DNA of 5,555 bases from an uncultured Clostridia bacterium. Its GTDB lineage: Bacteria > Bacillota > Clostridia > Oscillospirales > Ruminococcaceae. The first letter of the stretch is position 1. Each line of letters opens with the position of its first letter. Positions 1-5,542 of this stretch are shown one piece after another. The translations under genes and the position numbers were made by a program. The notes under the pieces were generated by a model, which did no database searches, was not told the DNA's origin, and was given only the letters and a program-made list of their open reading frames with translations. The stretch covers positions 1-5,555 of the forward strand of contig CALCSA010000152.1 in NCBI GenBank assembly GCA_937894185.1, written 5' to 3'.

Positions 1-720
1 CTGTTGATTTTGCCTCTGCACCTTTGGGAACAGGCAGACCCTGATTTAATCGCGCAAAACGCCCACCGGATGGCGGTGGAGCTGCCCCGCTGCACCTTTG
101 GAGCTGACGGCAAGCTACCCGCCCGGCTGGAACAAATCCGCGGCAGGGGAATCGGCCACGCTGTGGTGGGTTCTATGGGGGCCCTGCGGCAGGCAAAGGA
201 GCTGGGCTTTGCCCTTCACGGAGATGTGTTCCTCAACATCTTCAACGCCCCGGCCTTGGAAGCATACCGCCGTCTGGGCCTTGCCGACGCCACCCTCAGC
301 TTTGAGCTGGCTCTGGCCGAAGCCAAGGGAATGGAAGCGGTTTTGCCCAGAGGGCTTTTGGCTTACGGCTACCTGCCTTTGATGGCCTTGCGCAACTGCC
401 CCGCCAAGGCCCACGGCCAAGGCTGCAAGGGGGCAGGCTGCGGGTATCCGCACCTCACCGACCGGATGGACAAGGAGTTCTTTCTGGACTGTGACGGCGT
501 GGTTTCCACCCTGTACAACTGCGTTCCCCTCTGGATGGGGGACCGGCTGCCCGAGCTGCGGGGCCTTGATTTTTACACCGTCTATCTGACCCGGGAAACC
601 CCGGAGGAAACCGCCCGGGTGCTGGAGGGCTTTTCTGCCGGAGAAAAGCCTTGGACCCAGCACACCCGGGGACTTTATTACCGGGGAGAGGTTCTCCCCC
701 CAAAAAGGAGCAAGCCATGA
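1..720 (+). CDS. U32 peptidase-family protein, C-terminal part (5' end outside window)
   Basis: The frame is open from the first base and stops at TGA 718-720. No ribosome binding site or convincing start is visible, so this is the last ~239 codons of a longer gene. The text matches the C-terminal part of long clostridial U32 proteins: a 'GYLPLMALRNCP' block (about 361-402), a Cys-rich segment, 'LTDR', then 'VPLWMGDRL' and a final 'TRGLYYRGE'. Cysteines encoded at 397, 424, 439 and 490 are spaced C-x8-C-x4-C-x16-C. In the U32 proteins UbiU/UbiV four cysteines bind a [4Fe-4S] cluster, so a cluster is possible here, by inference. Relatives include collagenase-like peptidases and the RNA hydroxylation proteins TrhP and RlhA; which activity this one has cannot be told from the fragment. 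It is probably cytoplasmic and co-transcribed with dut, whose ATG overlaps its stop. Confidence 0.85.
   Translation: MLILPLHLWEQADPDLIAQNAHRMAVELPRCTFGADGKLPARLEQIRGRGIGHAVVGSMGALRQAKELGFALHGDVFLNIFNAPALEAYRRLGLADATLSFELALAEAKGMEAVLPRGLLAYGYLPLMALRNCPAKAHGQGCKGAGCGYPHLTDRMDKEFFLDCDGVVSTLYNCVPLWMGDRLPELRGLDFYTVYLTRETPEETARVLEGFSAGEKPWTQHTRGLYYRGEVLPPKRSKP
705..710 (+). promoter_or_regulatory. Ribosome binding site of dut
   Basis: AAGGAG lies 6 bases before ATG 717 and inside the end of the U32 gene. It fixes the dut start at 717 rather than at any in-frame codon further upstream. The ATGA overlap suggests translational coupling. Confidence 0.85.
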
Positions 721-1157
721 AAGAGTTGAAGGTGCAAAAGCTGTATCCCCACGCCAAACTGCCCCAAAGGGCCACCTCCACCAGCGCCGGGGCCGACCTT
801 TGCGCCTGTTTGGGGGAACCGCTGGTTCTGCCTGCCAAGGGGCGGGCTACGGTATCCACCGGAGTGGCGGTGGAAATCGCCCCGGGATGGGCCGGGTTTG
901 TCTTTGGGCGCAGCGGACTTGGCATCCGCCACGGTATCGTCCCCGCCAACGCGGTGGGGGTCATCGACGCCGACTACCGGGGCGAGATTCTGGTGGGCCT
1001 TGTTAACCACGGGGAGGAGGACTACACCATCCAGCCCGGGGAGCGAATCGCCCAGCTGGTGCTTCTGCCGGTGGCACTGGCGGAAATTGTGGAAGTCCAG
1101 AGCCTTACCGAGACCCGGCGGGGAACAGGTGGCTTTGGCTCCACCGGAAAAGCCTAG
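717..1157 (+). CDS. dut: dUTP diphosphatase (dUTPase)
   Basis: Hydrolyses dUTP to dUMP and pyrophosphate. This keeps uracil out of DNA and supplies dUMP for thymidylate synthesis. The 146-residue length is typical of the homotrimeric cytoplasmic enzyme, and all five family motifs are present: I AGADL (24-28), II RSGLG (65-69), III GVIDADYRGEI (81-91), IV GERIAQLVL (108-116) and V RGTGGFGSTG (135-144). By comparison with the E. coli enzyme, Asp84 of motif III should activate the catalytic water, and Tyr87 should discriminate against ribose. The start at 717 is set by AAGGAG six bases upstream; an in-frame ATG at 651 lies inside the U32 gene and would add 22 residues ahead of the conserved start. 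The gene overlaps the U32 stop by ATGA and precedes maf, so a common transcript is likely. Nothing looks truncated. Confidence 0.96.
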   Translation: MKELKVQKLYPHAKLPQRATSTSAGADLCACLGEPLVLPAKGRATVSTGVAVEIAPGWAGFVFGRSGLGIRHGIVPANAVGVIDADYRGEILVGLVNHGEEDYTIQPGERIAQLVLLPVALAEIVEVQSLTETRRGTGGFGSTGKA

Positions 1158-1220
1158 TCCACGTTGAACGGGCAAGGCAGCTTTTGAGTATCCCTGCCAA
1201 TCAAAGCAGATGTTTGAGCA

Positions 1221-1244
1221 GATTGAGGGCAAGCCGTCTCAATC
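1221..1244 (+). other. Leader hairpin directly before the maf ribosome binding site
   Basis: GATTGAG (1221-1227) pairs with CTCAATC (1238-1244), a perfect 7-base stem with one further G-U pair possible. The 3' arm ends one base before the Shine-Dalgarno. No U-run follows, so it is not an intrinsic terminator. An effect on maf translation or on message processing is inference. Confidence 0.4.
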
Positions 1245-1245
1245 C

Positions 1246-1252
1246 AAAGGGG
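1246..1252 (+). promoter_or_regulatory. Ribosome binding site of maf
   Basis: AAAGGGG lies 8 bases before ATG 1261. The alternative in-frame ATG at 1210 has no Shine-Dalgarno, so this site decides the start. Confidence 0.8.
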
Positions 1253-1260
1253 TTATTGTT

Positions 1261-1806
1261 ATGTTGATCTTGGCCTCCGGTTCCCCCCGGCGCAGGGAGC
1301 TTTTGGAGTACATCACCTCCGACTTTACCGTCATCACCTATCCCACCGACGAGAGCTTTCCCCCCCATGTTTCCCCCCGGCGGGGAGCGGAGCTTCTGGC
1401 CTTGCGCAAGGCCAAAGCGGTGGCGGGGGAGCATCCCGGGGACGTGGTGATAGGAGCCGACACCATTGTGGTGCTGGAGGGGAAAATTTTTGGCAAGCCA
1501 AAGAACCACGCCGATGCCGTTGGGATGCTGCAGGCCCTGTCGGGGCGGGAGCACACCGTCTACACCGGCGTGGCGGTGCTATCTCCCCAAGGGGAGGCGG
1601 TCTTTTCGGAGGGGACGGCGGTGCGCTTTCTTCCTCTTTCCCAAGAGGAGATTGAAGCCTACGTGGCCACCGGGGAGCCCATGGACAAAGCGGGAGCCTA
1701 TGGCATTCAGGGCAAGGGGGCCCTGCTGGTGGAGGGAATCACCGGGGACTTTTACAATGTGATGGGCCTGCCGGTCTGCCGGTTGAGCAAAGCCCTGCCG
1801 GTCTGA
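1261..1806 (+). CDS. maf: Maf/YhdE-family nucleoside triphosphate pyrophosphatase
   Basis: Cleaves nucleoside triphosphates to the monophosphate and pyrophosphate. The YhdE-type subfamily acts on dTTP, UTP and some modified pyrimidine nucleotides, and Maf proteins have also been linked to septum inhibition. The protein is 181 residues, normal for the family. It opens with the phosphate-binding signature SGSPRR (6-11). PTDES (28-32) follows, then GADTIV (65-70) holding the expected catalytic Asp67, GKP (78-80), and the C-terminal block AGAYGIQGKGALLVEGITGD (144-163). 'AYGIQG' is the YhdE-type form, which supports dTTP/UTP preference. The start at 1261 is chosen because the family N-terminus is MLILASGSPRR-like and because AAAGGGG is well spaced; starting at 1210 would add 17 unconserved residues. 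It follows dut by 103 bases with no clear terminator or promoter between, so it is probably in the same operon. Confidence 0.94.
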   Translation: MLILASGSPRRRELLEYITSDFTVITYPTDESFPPHVSPRRGAELLALRKAKAVAGEHPGDVVIGADTIVVLEGKIFGKPKNHADAVGMLQALSGREHTVYTGVAVLSPQGEAVFSEGTAVRFLPLSQEEIEAYVATGEPMDKAGAYGIQGKGALLVEGITGDFYNVMGLPVCRLSKALPV

Positions 1807-1810
1807 CAGC

Positions 1811-1854
1811 ATACAAAAAACAGCCTCTGCCAACATCCGCGGCAAAGGCTGTTT
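1811..1854 (-). terminator. Intrinsic terminator of the LacI-family gene, possibly bidirectional
   Basis: AAACAGCCTCTGCC (1818-1831) pairs with GGCAAAGGCTGTTT (1841-1854): 9 base pairs, one C/A mismatch and 4 more pairs around a 9-base loop. Read on the minus strand, the stem runs into six T residues (complement of 1815-1820), an efficient layout for the regulator gene ending at 1873. Read on the plus strand only GTTT and an AT-rich stretch follow, so termination of maf is possible but weaker. Confidence 0.8.
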
Positions 1855-1872
1855 AACTTATAAGGAATTTTG

Positions 1873-2877
1873 TCAGGTGGAGGTGCGCTCGATCATCTTG
1901 GTTTTCAGCAGTACGTAACCGCCGCTGGTTTCCTGACCGGTGAACTTGCGGTGAAGGTAATTTTGGGTGTACTCCACCATCTCGTTGACCGGCTGGGACA
2001 CCGAGGTGAGCTGATAACTGCTCCACTGGGATTGCTCCAGACTGTCGAACCCCACAAAGGCAATGTCCTGAGGGATTTGCAGCCCCAGTTTGTGGCGTGC
2101 CACATCCATGGCTCCAAAGGCCATTAAATCGTTGGCGCAGAAGATAGCCCGGGGTAGCTTGCCCTGCCGGAAAATCTGCAAAAGAGCCTTGGCTCCCGAG
2201 CTGTAGCTGTAGTCCCCGCTGGCCACCGCCAGCTTGTGGAAGCCGTGGCGGGCCAAGGTATCGGCAAAGCCCTTGTGGCGGAACACGCTGGTCTGGCGGG
2301 AGGGTTTTCCCGCAATAAAACCAAAACTGTCGTAGCCCTTGGCCACCAGATAATCCGCCACCATGGCTCCTGCGTCCACGTTGTCGGAACAGACGGAAAA
2401 GAAATAGCGGCTGTCGTACTGGCAGTTAAAGAGGACCAGAGGAACCTTCACCCGGGAGAACTTATCGCTCATCCGCACAGAAAGGGCCGCCGACAGCACA
2501 ATGACAGCGTCCACATTGTATTGCAGCACCCGGTAGAGAATATCGTCCAGATCCTGCTCGTAGGGGGACTCCACAAACAGCAGCTGTTTGCCCATGGAGG
2601 AGACCATCTCGGAAAGGCGGATGAGAAGGGTTTGATAAAAAGGATTGACAAAGTTGAGGGAGACCACTGCGATAAGGTTGGTTTCCCGGCCGCCCGGCCC
2701 TTTGGAAGCGCTGGCCGGTTTATATCCCAGCTCCTTGGCGGCAGCCATCACCTTTTCCACCGTGTCGTCCCGGACATAATCCCGCCGGCTAAACACCCGG
2801 GATACCGTCGCTTGGGACACTCCCGCCAGATTGGCGACATCCTTGGAGGTGACAGACTTCTTATTGCTCTGGCTCAT
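1873..2877 (-). CDS. LacI/GalR-family transcriptional regulator with an atypical hinge
   Basis: A 334-residue DNA-binding regulator with family-typical length and order. The N-terminal helix-turn-helix covers about residues 9-29 (VTSKDVANLAGVSQATVSRV), with recognition helix from Ser21. A periplasmic-binding-protein-like effector domain runs from about residue 67 to the end and includes CSDN (163-166), FCAND (246-250) and VGFDS (275-279). The effector is probably a sugar or related small molecule, but none can be named. The hinge (52-66) aligns without gaps to the family, yet has Ala55, Ser58 and Pro61-Gly62-Gly63 where Asn, Ala and the minor-groove Leu are usual. The start at 2877 is supported by GAAGGGG on the minus strand (2886-2892), 8 bases upstream. 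It is convergent with maf and divergent from tex; no transporter or sugar enzyme is adjacent. Autoregulation is likely, given the palindrome in its promoter. Confidence 0.93.
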   Translation of the reverse strand: MSQSNKKSVTSKDVANLAGVSQATVSRVFSRRDYVRDDTVEKVMAAAKELGYKPASASKGPGGRETNLIAVVSLNFVNPFYQTLLIRLSEMVSSMGKQLLFVESPYEQDLDDILYRVLQYNVDAVIVLSAALSVRMSDKFSRVKVPLVLFNCQYDSRYFFSVCSDNVDAGAMVADYLVAKGYDSFGFIAGKPSRQTSVFRHKGFADTLARHGFHKLAVASGDYSYSSGAKALLQIFRQGKLPRAIFCANDLMAFGAMDVARHKLGLQIPQDIAFVGFDSLEQSQWSSYQLTSVSQPVNEMVEYTQNYLHRKFTGQETSGGYVLLKTKMIERTST

Positions 2878-2885
2878 GGGCCCAA

Positions 2886-2892
2886 CCCCTTC
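2886..2892 (-). promoter_or_regulatory. Ribosome binding site of the LacI-family gene
   Basis: On the minus strand this reads GAAGGGG, 8 bases ahead of the ATG whose first base is 2877. Confidence 0.75.
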
Positions 2893-2912
2893 TTTCCACT
2901 GCCGAAAAATAT

Positions 2913-2927
2913 GTTATAGATAATAAC
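2913..2927. promoter_or_regulatory. Inverted repeat in the regulator's early leader
   Basis: GTTAT (2913-2917) and ATAAC (2923-2927) are exact inverted repeats around a 5-base spacer. They lie roughly at +5 to +20 of the predicted minus-strand transcript, a plausible place for a second repressor site. There is no central CG, unlike classical LacI-family operators. Confidence 0.3.
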
Positions 2928-2938
2928 GAACTTCCCTT

Positions 2939-2967
2939 ATTCTAGCAGATATTCTGCCGGGATTCAA
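2939..2967 (-). promoter_or_regulatory. Sigma-A promoter of the LacI-family gene
   Basis: Read on the minus strand, a -35 TTGAAT (2962-2967) is followed by a 17-base spacer and a -10 TAGAAT (2939-2944). This gives 4/6 and 5/6 consensus matches at the ideal spacing. The predicted start of transcription is near 2932, about 55 bases before the ATG. Confidence 0.7.
2945..2957. promoter_or_regulatory. Candidate operator in the regulator's promoter spacer
   Basis: GCAGATATTCTGC has exact 5-base arms around a 3-base centre. It lies wholly between -35 and -10 of the minus-strand promoter and touches the -10. A repressor bound here would block RNA polymerase, so autoregulation by the encoded LacI-type protein is the simplest reading. 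Identity of the binding protein is inference. Confidence 0.45.
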
Positions 2968-3082
2968 GGCATACGCCCTCCCTCCCCGAGAGGAAAGCAG
3001 GGCTTCAACTCAATAAAAGTTTTGCAAAGGCCGGTAACCTCACAGAGCCCGGCGAAAACTGGAGTAACAGTGGTACATAATA

Positions 3083-3096
3083 GGAGAGGGCTTTCC
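3083..3096. promoter_or_regulatory. Imperfect palindrome related to the tex promoter palindrome
   Basis: GGAGAGGGCTTTCC has 6-base arms with one mismatch around GG. With its following CC it resembles the run at 3140-3156. It may be an upstream copy of the same protein-binding site; this is inference. Confidence 0.3.
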
Positions 3097-3139
3097 CCGC
3101 CGGTTTCGTATGCAACAAGCGGCCCCTTGCCCTTCCGCC

Positions 3140-3154
3140 GGAAAAGGCTTTTCC
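3140..3154. promoter_or_regulatory. Perfect palindrome over the tex -35 position
   Basis: GGAAAAGGCTTTTCC has exact 7-base arms around one central G. It covers the place where a -35 would lie for the -10 at 3172-3177. The position suits either a repressor site or an activator site that compensates for the poor -35. Confidence 0.4.
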
Positions 3155-3168
3155 CCCGGCCGCCCCTG

Positions 3169-3177
3169 TGGTACAAT
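3169..3177 (+). promoter_or_regulatory. Extended -10 promoter of tex
   Basis: TGGTACAAT is a TGn extended -10 with hexamer TACAAT (3172-3177, 5/6 consensus). At 17 bases upstream there is only TTTTCC (3149-3154), a poor -35, which is common for extended -10 promoters. Transcription should begin near 3184, about 60 bases before the tex ATG. Confidence 0.6.
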
Positions 3178-3191
3178 AGAAGCAGAAGCTT

Positions 3192-3214
3192 GCGCCGCCT
3201 TTAAACAGCGGTGC
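3192..3214 (+). other. Stem-loop in the tex 5' leader
   Basis: GCGCCGC (3192-3198) pairs with GCGGTGC (3208-3214) with one G-U pair, around a 9-base AT-rich loop. It lies 15 bases before the Shine-Dalgarno. A role in transcript stability or translation is possible but not shown. Confidence 0.3.
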
Positions 3215-3229
3215 CACCATCAGCAAAGC

Positions 3230-3235
3230 AAAGGA
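3230..3235 (+). promoter_or_regulatory. Ribosome binding site that sets the tex start
   Basis: AAAGGA is 8 bases before ATG 3244. It abuts or overlaps the in-frame ATG at 3235, so that codon cannot use it, and it lies downstream of the in-frame GTG at 3211. The start at 3244 is therefore preferred. Confidence 0.75.
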
Positions 3236-3243
3236 TGTATGGC

Positions 3244-5400
3244 ATGACAATTAATCAGCAACTGGCAAAGGAACTGGGGCTGGAACAGTGGCAGGTAGAC
3301 GCCACTGTCGAGCTTATTCAGGGAGGAGCCACCATCCCCTTTATAGCCCGGTACCGCAAGGAGGTCACCGGCAGCTTGGACGACACGGTGCTGCGGGATC
3401 TTTCGGAGCGGCTGGCGTATCTGCAAAATCTGCAAAAGCGCAAGGAGGAAGTCAACGCTTCCATTGCCGAGCAGGAAAAGCTCACCCCCCAGCTGGCCGC
3501 CGCCATCGAAAAGGCCCAGACGCTGGCTGAGGTGGAGGATTTGTACCGCCCCTACAAACCCAAGCGGAGAACCCGAGCCTCCATGGCCCGGGAGCGGGGG
3601 CTGGAGCCCCTGGCACTGGCTCTGCTGGAGCAAAAGCGGGAGATGGCCGACCCTCTCCTGCTGGCGGAAGAGTATGTGGATGCAGAAAAAGAAGTTCCCG
3701 ATGCCGCCGCCGCTCTCCAAGGGGCCATGGACATTGTGGCGGAAACAGTCTCCGACGATGCGGAGATTCGCAAAAGGCTGCGCTTCTACCTGAGCCGCAA
3801 GGCGGAGGTCAAAACCGTGGCCGCCAAGGAGGAAGACAGCGTCTACTCCATGTACTACGATTTTCAGGAGCCCTATGGCAAGCTGCCCGGCCACCGGATT
3901 CTGGCCATCAACCGGGGAGAGAAGGAGGGCTTTTTGAAGGTGAGCCTTGTGGCCGATCCACAGGAGGCTCTGGGCTTTCTTTACGATGCCGTCCTCAAAG
4001 GGGAGAGCCCCGCCAAAGAGTGGCTGGTCAAGGCCATGGACGACAGCTACTCCCGCCTGATCTTCCCCTCTTTGGAAAACGAGCTGCGGGGCATGCTCAC
4101 CGAAAAGGCCCAGGACAGCGCCATCGACGTCTTTAAGGAAAACCTCAGCCAGCTTTTGATGCAGCCACCCCTCAAGGACCGGGTGGTGCTGGGGCTGGAC
4201 CCGGCTTACCGCACCGGCTGCAAAATCGCCGTGGTGGACGCCACCGGCAAGGTGCTGGACACCACCGTGGTCTATCCCACGCCCCCTCAAAGCAAGGTGG
4301 AGGAGGCCAAACGTGTCCTGAAAGGGCTGATTCAAAAGCATGGAGTCAACGTCATCTCCATCGGCAACGGAACCGCCTCGGGGGAAAGTGAGCAGTTTGT
4401 GGCCCAGCTGATTGGGGAGCTTCCCCACAAGGTCAGCTACATGGTGGTCAGCGAGGCGGGAGCTTCGGTGTACTCTGCCTCTAAGCTGGCGGCGGAGGAG
4501 TTCCCGGAGTTTGACGTCAGCCTGCGCAGCGCCATCTCCATCGCCCGGCGGATTCAGGACCCTTTGGCCGAGCTGGTCAAAATCGACCCCAAGGCCATTG
4601 GTGTGGGCCAGTATCAACACGACATGCCTCCCGCCAAGCTGGACGCCTCTTTGGGGGGTGTGGTGGAAAGCTGCGTCAACAGCGTGGGGGTAGACCTGAA
4701 TACCGCCTCCAACTCCCTGCTGGGATATGTGGCGGGGGTCAACAAGACGGTGGCCAAGAACATTGTGGCCTACCGGGAGGAAAACGGCCGCTTTACCGAC
4801 CGCAGCCAGCTGAAGAAGGTGCCCAAGCTGGGGGCAAAATCCTTTGAGCAGTGCGCCGGGTTCCTACGGGTGAAGGATGGGAAGAACGTGCTGGACTGCA
4901 CCGCCGTTCACCCCGAAAGCTACAAGGCGGCCAAAGCCCTGTTGGCAGAGTGCGGCTTTGCCCTCACCGATGTGGGAGCCGGAAGCCTTGCCGACCTGAG
5001 GAGCCGGGCTTCTGGCATCGGGCTGCCCACTCTGGCCCAAAAGGTGGGGGTGGGAGAGCCCACCCTCAAGGACATCATCGACGAGCTGCTCAAGCCGGGC
5101 CGCGACCCCCGGGACCAGCTACCACCCCCTCTCCTGCGCACCGACGTCCTCTCCATGGAGGACTTAAAGCCGGAGATGATTCTGCCGGGAACCGTGCGCA
5201 ACATCGTGGATTTTGGCGCCTTTGTGGACATCGGAGTCCATCAGGACGGGCTGGTGCATGTATCCCAGCTGGCCGACCGCTTCATCAAGCACCCTCTGGA
5301 CGCCGTCAAGGTGGGGCAGGTGGTCAAGGTGAAGGTGCTGGCGGTGGATGAGGCGAAAAAGAGAATTTCCCTCACCATGCGAAAGATACCTCAGGAGTAA
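3244..5400 (+). CDS. tex: Tex-family RNA-binding transcription accessory protein
   Basis: Tex is a conserved cytoplasmic nucleic-acid-binding protein, related to eukaryotic Spt6 and linked to transcription and RNA metabolism. The 718 residues are normal for Clostridia. An N-terminal helical Tex domain (about 1-190) includes TIPFIARYRKEVTG. A linker leads to an RNase H-like YqgF domain from about 313, with GLDPAYRTG (317-325) and SIGNGTASGE. Next come SEAGASVYSASKLA and IGVGQYQHDM (Tyr457), then helix-hairpin-helix repeats (about 465-560) and a C-terminal S1 RNA-binding domain (about 645-715) with DFGAFVDIGVHQDGLVHVSQL. The start at 3244 is set by AAAGGA and by the family-like N-terminus MTINQQLAKEL; GTG 3211 or ATG 3235 would add 11 or 3 residues. 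It appears to be a single-gene unit with its own promoter and terminator. No frameshift is seen. Confidence 0.97.
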   Translation: MTINQQLAKELGLEQWQVDATVELIQGGATIPFIARYRKEVTGSLDDTVLRDLSERLAYLQNLQKRKEEVNASIAEQEKLTPQLAAAIEKAQTLAEVEDLYRPYKPKRRTRASMARERGLEPLALALLEQKREMADPLLLAEEYVDAEKEVPDAAAALQGAMDIVAETVSDDAEIRKRLRFYLSRKAEVKTVAAKEEDSVYSMYYDFQEPYGKLPGHRILAINRGEKEGFLKVSLVADPQEALGFLYDAVLKGESPAKEWLVKAMDDSYSRLIFPSLENELRGMLTEKAQDSAIDVFKENLSQLLMQPPLKDRVVLGLDPAYRTGCKIAVVDATGKVLDTTVVYPTPPQSKVEEAKRVLKGLIQKHGVNVISIGNGTASGESEQFVAQLIGELPHKVSYMVVSEAGASVYSASKLAAEEFPEFDVSLRSAISIARRIQDPLAELVKIDPKAIGVGQYQHDMPPAKLDASLGGVVESCVNSVGVDLNTASNSLLGYVAGVNKTVAKNIVAYREENGRFTDRSQLKKVPKLGAKSFEQCAGFLRVKDGKNVLDCTAVHPESYKAAKALLAECGFALTDVGAGSLADLRSRASGIGLPTLAQKVGVGEPTLKDIIDELLKPGRDPRDQLPPPLLRTDVLSMEDLKPEMILPGTVRNIVDFGAFVDIGVHQDGLVHVSQLADRFIKHPLDAVKVGQVVKVKVLAVDEAKKRISLTMRKIPQE

Positions 5401-5405
5401 AAAAC

Positions 5406-5450
5406 AAAGCTGTTGCCGGACCGCCAAAGAGGGGTTCGGCAACAGCTTTT
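5406..5450 (+). terminator. Strong intrinsic terminator of tex
   Basis: The arms 5406-5422 and 5433-5449 form 17 continuous base pairs with a single G-U, around a 10-base loop. The stem ends in TTTT and begins 6 bases after the tex stop. The T-run is short, but the stem is very stable. Confidence 0.9.
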
Positions 5451-5513
5451 CCTTGATGCAAAGCCAAAAATTTGCCTTGGAAAAATCCGTTTTTAATTTT
5501 GCGGGCAAGATTG

Positions 5514-5542
5514 TTGACAAACTTTAATGGATGCGCTATAAT
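5514..5542 (+). promoter_or_regulatory. Full-consensus sigma-A promoter for a gene beyond the window
   Basis: TTGACA (5514-5519), a 17-base spacer and TATAAT (5537-5542) are all exact consensus. Transcription should begin near 5549. Runs of A and T at 5466-5500 upstream could act as an UP element, although they sit somewhat further upstream than is usual. The product served is not in the window; a strongly expressed or tightly repressed gene is expected. Confidence 0.85.

Larger units (their letters stand above)
2968..3164. other. Divergent intergenic region with no supported gene
   Basis: This is the middle of the 366-base gap between the regulator gene and tex. Three short open frames cross the gap, but they start at TTG with no Shine-Dalgarno and match nothing I recognise. 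The sequence holds GTGGTACA at 3070-3077, repeated at 3168-3175 in the tex promoter, and two related palindromes (3083-3096, 3140-3154). A short GCCGG/CCGGC stem (3030-3034 with 3049-3053) is present. I recognise no riboswitch or structured RNA family. Confidence 0.5.

Noticed and set aside
1164..1192. Possible promoter before maf (TTGAAC with a downstream GAGTAT)
   Set aside because: The -10 matches only 3/6 and the spacing is not ideal, so it is too weak to claim.
455..1232. Minus-strand open frames opposite the U32 gene and dut
   Set aside because: Shadows of conserved genes, rich in Pro, Gly and Arg, with no Shine-Dalgarno.
1210..1260. N-terminal extension of maf from ATG 1210
   Set aside because: It has no Shine-Dalgarno, and the hairpin and ribosome binding site of the 1261 start lie within it. 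The added residues are not Maf-like.
2236..2919. Plus-strand open frame (227 codons) opposite the LacI-family gene
   Set aside because: It is antisense to a complete, recognisable regulator gene and has no family features of its own.
3211..3243. N-terminal extension of tex from GTG 3211 or ATG 3235
   Set aside because: AAAGGA is correctly spaced only for ATG 3244, and the family N-terminus begins at that codon.
2964..3250. Three short open frames (60-81 codons) in the divergent intergenic region
   Set aside because: All begin at TTG, none has a ribosome binding site, one overlaps the tex start, and the translations look random.
3220..4620. Long minus-strand open frame (466 codons) opposite tex
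   Set aside because: It is antisense to a well-conserved Tex coding sequence. Its composition is that of a GC-rich shadow frame, and it shows no domain or ribosome binding site.
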